From assembly GCA_937892665.1 (NCBI GenBank), contig CALBJF010000305.1, forward strand, positions 1 to 7,604: a stretch of DNA of 7,604 bases, given 5' to 3'. This stretch comes from an uncultured euryarchaeote. GTDB taxonomy: Archaea > Thermoplasmatota > Poseidoniia > Poseidoniales > Poseidoniaceae. The notes beneath the pieces are model-generated. The model did not search any database. It was not told the origin of the DNA and saw only the letters and a program-made list of their open reading frames with translations. Shown here one piece after another: positions 1 through 5,717 of this stretch; the first letter of the stretch is position 1; every line of letters starts with the position of its first letter. A program made the translations under genes and the position numbers.

Positions 1-1
1 C

Positions 2-1912
2 TCAAGGGTCAAGTTGCCCTTCACAACTCTGTCCAAATTCCTCGGAATTCTTTCCATTTGGACACAGAGTATTTTTCCAAACCGTATCGTCGATATTGGT
101 CGAAGTGAAATTCGCTCCAGTGAAATCACTGTTCACGAATGTTGCCCCTGTGAAGTTAAGGTTTGAGAAATCATAGTTCGATCCTAGGTTGAAATTCGAG
201 ATGGAGGCACCAGGGCCCATGAGGGTTGTATACGAGCCTGTATGACCGCTATTATCACCTACAAACTGCCCCTGAGTATAAGTTTCAAAGGAATGATTGT
301 ATCCAGCATCATAGCATATCCAATCAGTAACTATTGTCAATGGACAGTCAAACAGAATGAACCCCCGGAAGTTGTCAAGATTTGCACCGGTGAATGTTGT
401 ATTGTGGATGAGAACGCCAGCAAAACCAGCATTTTCCAGATTTGAATTTGAGAAATCTGCTCCGGTTAGATCAGAGAATGTAATACTAACACTCGTGAGA
501 TTTAATCCAGAAAGATTCGCATTTACTAAATCTGCGTACAGTAATTCTGCGCTTGGACCGATGAGGTTCTGATTAATGCAGTTCCATTCGTCAGGCATGG
601 TCAGCGGGCAAGCGGCAACGTCCACACCTCTTATCCCTTTGAGTGTCGCACCTTCCATGATTGAGTTCGAAAGATTGGCTCCATTAAAGTAGGAGTTTGT
701 TAAATTAGCAGTTCCGAAATCAATGCCCGATAGGTCTGTAGATGTAAAATCTGACCAAGGGCCGAACATGGTTTTCCCAGCGCACGTCCATTCTGTGGGT
801 AAGTTTGAAGGACATACCTCCAAGTTGTCAAACTTGGAATATAACAGTGTTACAGAAGATAAATCCACTTCTGCCAGATTACTTCCTGTCGCAAAGACCC
901 GTTGTATATTCGCATTCTCAAATGTTGTGGATTCTAAGTTTGTTTCGAGTAACAAAACACTAGCAAGCAAGGTATGGCTGAAGTCCGCCCCTTCAAGATT
1001 GGCGTTGTTGAAAACGGTGGTCATGAAAGACGAATTGCTGAAATCCGTGTTTGTGAAGGTGGAGTTTGAGAAATCCACCCATCTGAAGTCAATCCTTGAG
1101 AAATCAGCATTCGAGAAATCGCAATTTGAGAAATCATAAAATAAACCACCACCACTATCTAAAATCCTTACCTTATCGCCTTCAGTTGTACGTGCCAATA
1201 AATCGCAGCGTTCAGGTGGAGCTGGGATTAGCGTAATCTCCTCGTAGAGAGTACCGTGTGTAGCAGATACAATCATCACATCAATGGCCGGCTTACCTCC
1301 AGATATAGTTTCAAAATTTGAGATGGTAGTTATGTCTCCGCAGCCCGATGTAATCGATCCAAAGACAGTATGTACGCCATCTAACCAAGTAGGAGTGCTA
1401 TCCTCTGGAATGATAAAAAATTGAGAGCCTCCCGTATTTGGAGCACTCGTTTTTGCCATCGAAATAGTGCATGGCAAATGGTTGAGTCCATTTTCTGCTT
1501 CATCCGGAACCGTCCACTGAGAAGGGTCGCAGGAAGATTCTTCTGCGGATTGCCCGTTACAGTAACCGTAGAAAATTGAAGCTTGACCACCTGTTCCATC
1601 TCCATTTGTGTAATCTCCACCTTGAATCATAAAGTCGTCAATGATACGGTGGAATATAGTGCCATCATAATTTCCTGCCTCCACGTGTGCTACAAAGTTC
1701 TCCGCATGCATGGGGGCGGCAGAGTGATTCAATTGAATCGTAAATTCATACACAACCCCGTCATGACTAACTTTCATGACAACATCACTGTATTGGTGAG
1801 AAATTGGGATTGAATCGTTATTTTCATCTTCGTCAGACGTGCCCCCCATGCAACCTGCAAGGGAAACTGTTGTCATTAATAGCGCCAAAAAGAAGGCAAG
1901 CGTTTTATTCAT
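2..1912 (-). CDS. Lipoprotein with cyclophilin-type peptidyl-prolyl isomerase domain fused to pentapeptide repeats
   Basis: This 636-residue protein is complete, ending in TGA at the window edge. Residues 1-21 form a lipoprotein signal ending in the lipobox LAGC (Cys21), followed by an acidic linker, so the protein should be tethered outside the membrane. Residues 42-216 are a cyclophilin domain (proline cis-trans isomerase, a protein-folding catalyst). The family's active-site residues are present: FHRI with Arg89, FMIQGG with Phe94/Met95/Gln97, NTGGSQFF with Gln164/Phe166, and WLDGVH with Trp176/His181. From about 256 to 610 the chain is mostly pentapeptide repeats (A/D-x-L/F-S/T-x, for example DFSNADFSRIDF), which normally fold as a right-handed quadrilateral beta-helix. 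The repeats are broken by three C-P-x6-W-x-C loops, and a Cys-containing tail ends the protein. The start gives a clean leader, with an AT-rich box TTCATTTA at -29 to -22. Co-transcription with the upstream LVIVD gene is also possible. Domain calls are secure; the biological role is unknown. Confidence 0.93.
   Translation of the reverse strand: MNKTLAFFLALLMTTVSLAGCMGGTSDEDENNDSIPISHQYSDVVMKVSHDGVVYEFTIQLNHSAAPMHAENFVAHVEAGNYDGTIFHRIIDDFMIQGGDYTNGDGTGGQASIFYGYCNGQSAEESSCDPSQWTVPDEAENGLNHLPCTISMAKTSAPNTGGSQFFIIPEDSTPTWLDGVHTVFGSITSGCGDITTISNFETISGGKPAIDVMIVSATHGTLYEEITLIPAPPERCDLLARTTEGDKVRILDSGGGLFYDFSNCDFSNADFSRIDFRWVDFSNSTFTNTDFSNSSFMTTVFNNANLEGADFSHTLLASVLLLETNLESTTFENANIQRVFATGSNLAEVDLSSVTLLYSKFDNLEVCPSNLPTEWTCAGKTMFGPWSDFTSTDLSGIDFGTANLTNSYFNGANLSNSIMEGATLKGIRGVDVAACPLTMPDEWNCINQNLIGPSAELLYADLVNANLSGLNLTSVSITFSDLTGADFSNSNLENAGFAGVLIHNTTFTGANLDNFRGFILFDCPLTIVTDWICYDAGYNHSFETYTQGQFVGDNSGHTGSYTTLMGPGASISNFNLGSNYDFSNLNFTGATFVNSDFTGANFTSTNIDDTVWKNTLCPNGKNSEEFGQSCEGQLDP
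1060..1139 (-). repeat. 15-bp coding repeat cluster (pentapeptide repeat DNA)
   Basis: On the plus strand the octamer GAGAAATC occurs at 1068, 1098, 1113 and 1128, spaced by multiples of 15 bases. On the coding strand this is GATTTCTC, encoding Asp-Phe-Ser at the same register of successive pentapeptides (residues about 258-283). Conservation at the DNA level, beyond the protein consensus, suggests fairly recent tandem duplication of repeat units. Confidence 0.7.
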
Positions 1913-1913
1913 G

Positions 1914-1985
1914 GATGACCTATTACATTCAGGTAAATGAATACAACGGTGTCCTCTTCCTCATTGACGAGGTCCTGATTCCAGA
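1914..1985 (+). pseudogene. Possible remnant of a fasciclin (FAS1) domain C-terminal strand
   Basis: This lies in the gap between two minus-strand genes. On the plus strand it reads VNEYNGVLFLIDEVLIP; the core NGV-to-P occupies 1945-1983. It closely resembles the conserved last motif of FAS1 domains (NGVxHVIDxVLxP), which often ends such proteins. There is no FAS1 sequence upstream in this frame: the preceding codons are antisense to the lipoprotein's first residues. It therefore cannot be a working gene. It may be debris from a lost FAS1 gene, or a chance match in a short stretch. The same bases must also carry any promoter of the lipoprotein gene. Confidence 0.3.
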
Positions 1986-3779
1986 CTATACTGGCATTCC
2001 AATGAATGGCTCATCAATATCCAGCTGAAGGATGTATAATCCAGTGGAGATACAAGAAGCATAGATGATTCCTTCATGAAACTCTACAGCCCAAAGGAAT
2101 GGAACCCATCCAAAGTCGTAATATTCGCTATCCAATGGTTCGCCATCTAGATCGCCAGAAGGCAAAAAGTATCCAACCGTTGCTTCAAAATGAATGTCCA
2201 CTCTATCTGTGGCTTCAGGAGCGATTAGAGTTTCAACGTCTACAACCCAAAGTCCTGCGTGATAATGAGAAATGTACAGTCGACCATCCCAACTGCCACC
2301 ATTTGATTGATCAGTCTCTTCGGTGGTTTCAAAGTAAGCGCTGTCCAAGTTGTGAGGGCTAAACAATAACCACTCATCCGCATTGGGGGCAAGTTCACAA
2401 CTCGCTCCGAAACAATGGTCTTCTGCATATGGAATTTCCCAATCTCTAGCCATTGTAATTTCAAACTTGAAGTTCCCATTTTCTATAGAATAGTTGGTTG
2501 TGTCTAGGAAGTAGACGATGCCAGTTCCTTCAAACAGGTCTAGGCATTCGACAGCTGCCGTAACGTAATGTCGCGGTTCGTCCCCTAGGCCAAGATGAGA
2601 TACATCCAGCATAGTAGGGAATGGTTCTGCATAGTGAATGTACGAAGCTCTCCCACCGTTTTCATTCCCAGTAGTTCCACTATCTGGTTGACCATCCCCA
2701 TCTAAGTCCAGGAAGTCCATCCAAGCCCCAACTTCAGGCGCTCGCCAACGGCACATCACTGGATTACCTTGACCTGCTTTACAGATTGTAGCCATCACCG
2801 TATACGCCTCAGGTGAATTCGTTGGGTGTGGTACGTCGCTCACATCACCTATTCTCAAGCCAGCTTCCCAATAGGAGCCGTAAACGAATGTCCTACCGTA
2901 ACGAGGATCGTTTTGATCTTCTCCAGGCCAGGTTTGTACAGTCATGTCGTGGATGTATATCCATCCTCCACGAGTGGTCTCCCATGCAACTTCATATTCA
3001 CCGACTTTGATTATTGTGTGACCTTGTCCCGAAGCAGGAATTCCTTGTAGAGTACGGGATGCGCTACCTTGGAGGTTAAGATGAGCAATGGTTACTCCGC
3101 CACAGGCTTCTCCAATTGCGGAATTGCATTGCTCATAATCTGGGTTTGCTACGAATATGTACCACTCATTATCAATCATGTGAGGATAGAGGTTATGTGG
3201 TCCACTTGGGTGATCCGCATCATACCATGAATCGACATATACTGGATTCGTTTTGTCTGTTACATCGATCAACGTAACAGATACTTGAATCGGGTCAGAC
3301 CATTCCCCTACACTAGGGTCTGCATATCCGGAATCGATTAACTGGTTCTGTAAAATAACATACTCATTGCCATTATATTCCAAGTACTTTACATCAAGAA
3401 CTTGGGTGTTAGGATCATTGTAAACCCCCATAACCTGAGGATCTGAAGAATTTGTTACGTCTACAATATGCATATCATTCCAACCGGCTTGATAACTGTA
3501 GACTCGTCCGTCTGGAGATCGAGCAACAGAAATCTCTGCATTACCCGGAGAAGTCAGGGAGTTAAAGGCCAACTGCTCGATGTTATCTGTACCTGCTACG
3601 TGCTGGCTTGCATTCATGTGATCATGCTCTTCGCCTTGGAAAAGAGGATCTCCGGCCTGAAAGTAAAGTTCCGGCTCTGTTGATTTAGAAGATGCTTCAT
3701 CTTCACCAATAATTACGACAATTAGAGATGATGTAAACAAAATGGCGAAGATACCTATCGCAACCAACTTTGGGTCCAT
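1986..3779 (-). CDS. Membrane-anchored LVIVD-repeat beta-propeller protein
   Basis: The 597-residue protein starts MDPKL, followed by one hydrophobic helix (about 5-24), then an acidic, Ser-rich linker and a short His-rich stretch (HDH, residues 52-54). This implies an N-terminal anchor with an extracellular body. LVIVD-type propeller strands recur: MHIVDVTNSSDP at 103, VTLIDVTDKTNP at 168, AGLRIGDVSD at 306, SHYHAGLWVVDV at 504 and STGLYILQLD at 578. The SPHN...SHYHAGL pairing around 474-510 is typical of LVIVD proteins. A loop DLDGDGQPD (358-366) looks like a calcium-binding EF-hand/dockerin-type loop. Cysteines at 218/226, 333/343 and 456/461 could form disulfides. LVIVD proteins have no general enzymatic role that I can assign; binding or adhesion at the cell surface is inference. 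The start is supported by TACAATAT at -29 to -22. The gene lies 73 bp upstream of the cyclophilin lipoprotein gene. Confidence 0.88.
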   Translation of the reverse strand: MDPKLVAIGIFAILFTSSLIVVIIGEDEASSKSTEPELYFQAGDPLFQGEEHDHMNASQHVAGTDNIEQLAFNSLTSPGNAEISVARSPDGRVYSYQAGWNDMHIVDVTNSSDPQVMGVYNDPNTQVLDVKYLEYNGNEYVILQNQLIDSGYADPSVGEWSDPIQVSVTLIDVTDKTNPVYVDSWYDADHPSGPHNLYPHMIDNEWYIFVANPDYEQCNSAIGEACGGVTIAHLNLQGSASRTLQGIPASGQGHTIIKVGEYEVAWETTRGGWIYIHDMTVQTWPGEDQNDPRYGRTFVYGSYWEAGLRIGDVSDVPHPTNSPEAYTVMATICKAGQGNPVMCRWRAPEVGAWMDFLDLDGDGQPDSGTTGNENGGRASYIHYAEPFPTMLDVSHLGLGDEPRHYVTAAVECLDLFEGTGIVYFLDTTNYSIENGNFKFEITMARDWEIPYAEDHCFGASCELAPNADEWLLFSPHNLDSAYFETTEETDQSNGGSWDGRLYISHYHAGLWVVDVETLIAPEATDRVDIHFEATVGYFLPSGDLDGEPLDSEYYDFGWVPFLWAVEFHEGIIYASCISTGLYILQLDIDEPFIGMPV

Positions 3780-3800
3780 GGTTCGGGGAAAACCCCTTCC

Positions 3801-3808
3801 ATATTGTA
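3801..3808 (-). promoter_or_regulatory. TATA-like box for the LVIVD protein gene
   Basis: On the minus strand this reads TACAATAT, at -29 to -22 from the ATG at 3779, preceded by the A-rich AATAAA. The spacing is what an archaeal TATA box would have if transcription starts at the start codon (leaderless mRNA). No transcript data are available. Confidence 0.5.
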
Positions 3809-3814
3809 TTTATT
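3807..3814 (+). promoter_or_regulatory. TATA-like box for the secreted protein gene
   Basis: TATTTATT lies at -29 to -22 from the GTG at 3836, the canonical archaeal TATA position for a leaderless transcript. It supports GTG 3836 as the start over the in-frame TTG at 3770. It overlaps the opposing box at 3801-3808 by two bases. Confidence 0.55.
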
Positions 3815-3835
3815 CTATGGTCGTTTAGCGAAATC

Positions 3836-4444
3836 GTGCGCACCCTATTTGCTGCTATTGCAATCATTTTGCTTGCTTCACCAGTACTTGGACATGATTT
3901 GTCTGTTTACACGGTTGTAGTAAATTCAGAGGGCGCTCAACCTACAGATATTCCAAACGGATCCCTCAAAGAAGGAGATACTGCTTGGTTTTGGATGAAG
4001 GATTCAACTGAAAATACAACTCTGATAATTGAATTGGAAAAAGGTGGAGCTACTATGAGATCACCAGTTTTACAGTATGAATGCGAATTGCATGAGAATG
4101 GCACGCAGGTTAATGAAGATTGCAAAAACAGGTTTGATCACACATTCAATCAGTATAATTCCGCAGGTATTTGGAATATTACTTTCTTGAAATTCGTTAA
4201 TGACACATTAACTGAAACTACCAATGGCTCAGTTTACATCGAAGAAGATATTCACGATAAACAACCCGTTGAACAACAAGATGACAATGAAACTGAGAGT
4301 AAATCATCATCCAAACTTGTCATTGCAGGTAGCGTTGCTGGAATTTCTTTGATCGCAATTGCAATACTGGGTATCAAAATAAAAAATGAAAACTCCCAAA
4401 AAGAAAAAGAAGAGAAAGTGGACACAGTTATTCCCAATCCTTGA
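3836..4444 (+). CDS. Small secreted protein with C-terminal membrane anchor, function unknown
   Basis: Read from GTG 3836, the product is 202 residues. MRTLFAAIAIILLASPVLG is a classical signal peptide with a likely cleavage after Gly19. Residues about 20-140 form an acidic ectodomain with several N-x-S/T sequons and two cysteines (Cys83, Cys96) that could pair. A polar linker rich in Gln, Asp and Ser follows. One transmembrane helix (about 160-180) comes next, then a charged cytoplasmic tail rich in Lys and Glu. This gives type I topology. An in-frame TTG at 3770 would add 22 residues but overlaps the divergent gene and spoils the leader; the TATA spacing also favours GTG 3836. The ectodomain has beta-rich spacing (GDTAWFWMKD, GIWNITFLKF) that suggests an immunoglobulin-like or cupredoxin-like sandwich, but I see no metal-site residues and do not assign a family. 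It is transcribed divergently from the LVIVD gene, so the two may be co-regulated. Confidence 0.78.
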   Translation: MRTLFAAIAIILLASPVLGHDLSVYTVVVNSEGAQPTDIPNGSLKEGDTAWFWMKDSTENTTLIIELEKGGATMRSPVLQYECELHENGTQVNEDCKNRFDHTFNQYNSAGIWNITFLKFVNDTLTETTNGSVYIEEDIHDKQPVEQQDDNETESKSSSKLVIAGSVAGISLIAIAILGIKIKNENSQKEKEEKVDTVIPNP

Positions 4445-4477
4445 GGCAGCCGTGCGCGAGATGTCTGTTGAAAGAAT

Positions 4478-4493
4478 GGCCATTGTAATGGCC
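4478..4493. terminator. Inverted repeat in convergent intergenic region, possible bidirectional terminator
   Basis: GGCCATT-GT-AATGGCC is a perfect 7-bp inverted repeat with a 2-base centre. It lies 33 bases past the stop of the secreted protein gene and 71 bases past the stop of the transsulfuration operon on the other strand. A second short palindrome, ATTGTACAAT, follows at 4506-4515. Neither is followed by a long T tract, which archaeal termination usually uses, so a terminator role is tentative. The rest of 4445-4564 shows no gene. Confidence 0.35.
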
Positions 4494-4564
4494 GAATGAA
4501 CACCCATTGTACAATCCTAATGCCATGAGGAATTTGAGAGCCATCGCGCCTTCAATGTCGCTGT

Positions 4565-5716
4565 TTAGAGCGTTTCAAGAGCGCTCACAAGATCCTGCCA
4601 TAGGTCTTCCATATCTTCGATACCAACCGACAAACGAATCAAGCCCGGCGTCATTCCTGCATCATAGCGTTGCTTTTCTGGAATTGCTGCATGCGTCATT
4701 GTCCATGGATGGTTGATGAGCGATTCGATTCCACCCAAACTTTCTGCGGTTGCAAACAATTTCAACTGTGCAGCAAACTTTCGCGCACCCGCTTCTCCTC
4801 CTTTGACCTCTAACGAAATAATACCACCAAAGGCGGTCATTTGCCGCTGTGCGATTTCATGGGTTGGGTGGCTTTTCAGCCCAGGGTAAAAGAGGCGAGT
4901 GACCTTTTCATTGCCCTGCAATCGCTCTGCCAATGTCTGTGCACTTTCACAATGACGGTTCATTCGTAAAGCAAGGGTTCGCAGTCCTCGTAGGATGAGG
5001 AAACAATCCATCGGTGCTGGGACTGCACCAACGGCATTTTGCAAGAATGAAATTCTTTCAGCGAGTTCCTTGCTTTGGGTGATTAAACAACCACCGATGA
5101 CATCACTGTGGCCACCGATGTACTTGGTCGTTGAATGAACGATGATATCCGCTCCCAATTCGAACGGGCGCTGCAGAATTGGTGTTGCAAAGGTTGAATC
5201 AACAACGACGATGAGACCGTGTTCTTTTGCTTCAGCCGCTAGTGATTTGATATCATGAACGGTGAGAAGAGGATTTGTCGGACTTTCAAGCCAGAGGATT
5301 TTAGAGTTCTCACGAACAAGTTTCCCAAGGTCTCCGCTTTTCAGAGGAGAATAGCTTGTTTCGACGCCGAAACGTGAAGCGATTTGGTCGAATAAACGAA
5401 CTGTACCACCATAAAGATCGTCGCATGCAATGACATGGTCGCCTTGTTTGAGCATTTGACTGATAGTTGTAATCGCTGCCATTCCGCTTCCAAAGCAAAA
5501 CCCAAAAGCTTCTTGATGAGGTGATTCCATTTCAGCGAGTGCTCGTTGAAGGGCATTTCGAGTGGGGTTGTCTCCACGTGCGTATTCATACCCAAGATGG
5601 TCGGAAAAATCCTTCTGAACATAGGTTGACGTTTGAAAAATCGGGGTGTGGACAGAGCCCGTCGTCACCTCAGGATCTAATGATGAATGCACACAGCGGG
5701 TTGAGTCTCCAGTCAT
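4565..5716 (-). CDS. Cystathionine gamma-lyase / gamma-synthase (PLP, Cys/Met metabolism family)
   Basis: This is a 383-residue fold-type I PLP enzyme, full length for the family. With the start at 5716, numbering matches E. coli MetB: Lys198 in HSTTKYIGGHSD forms the Schiff base. Other expected residues are Tyr45/Arg47 (YARGDNPTR, binding the neighbouring subunit's PLP phosphate), Gly76-Met79 (GSGM), Tyr102 stacking on PLP, Asp173 at the pyridine nitrogen, and Arg361 for the substrate carboxylate. Glu331 in SLGGIESL is typical of gamma-lyases and gamma-synthases, not beta-lyases. FLQNAVGAVPAPMDCFL resembles gamma-lyases. Beside a CBS-type gene, the likely reaction is cystathionine to cysteine, 2-oxobutyrate and ammonia; gamma-synthase activity cannot be excluded. 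An ATG at 5734 would add six residues and overlap the upstream gene by 17 bp. I prefer 5716 because GGAG lies seven bases before it and the N-terminus aligns with MetB. Confidence 0.93.
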   Translation of the reverse strand: MTGDSTRCVHSSLDPEVTTGSVHTPIFQTSTYVQKDFSDHLGYEYARGDNPTRNALQRALAEMESPHQEAFGFCFGSGMAAITTISQMLKQGDHVIACDDLYGGTVRLFDQIASRFGVETSYSPLKSGDLGKLVRENSKILWLESPTNPLLTVHDIKSLAAEAKEHGLIVVVDSTFATPILQRPFELGADIIVHSTTKYIGGHSDVIGGCLITQSKELAERISFLQNAVGAVPAPMDCFLILRGLRTLALRMNRHCESAQTLAERLQGNEKVTRLFYPGLKSHPTHEIAQRQMTAFGGIISLEVKGGEAGARKFAAQLKLFATAESLGGIESLINHPWTMTHAAIPEKQRYDAGMTPGLIRLSVGIEDMEDLWQDLVSALETL

Positions 5717-5717
5717 T

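Noticed and set aside
723..1139. 138-codon plus-strand frame rich in Lys, Ser and Phe
   Set aside because: It is exactly antisense to the pentapeptide repeats. Its regular EKS pattern is the reverse complement of the 15-base repeat, so it is a shadow.
1804..2028. Plus-strand frame as a whole gene containing the FAS1-like motif
   Set aside because: Its first half is antisense to the lipoprotein leader and shows no FAS1 sequence. Only the gap portion is motif-like, so it was kept as a possible remnant.
3770..3835. TTG 3770 as the start of the secreted protein
   Set aside because: It would add 22 residues before the signal peptide and overlap the divergent gene's first codons. GTG 3836 gives a standard leader and the correct TATA distance.
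3836..4444. Cupredoxin (copper protein) identity for the secreted protein
   Set aside because: Marine archaea have many small copper proteins and the strand spacing is suggestive, but I cannot find a His...Cys-x-His/Met copper site.
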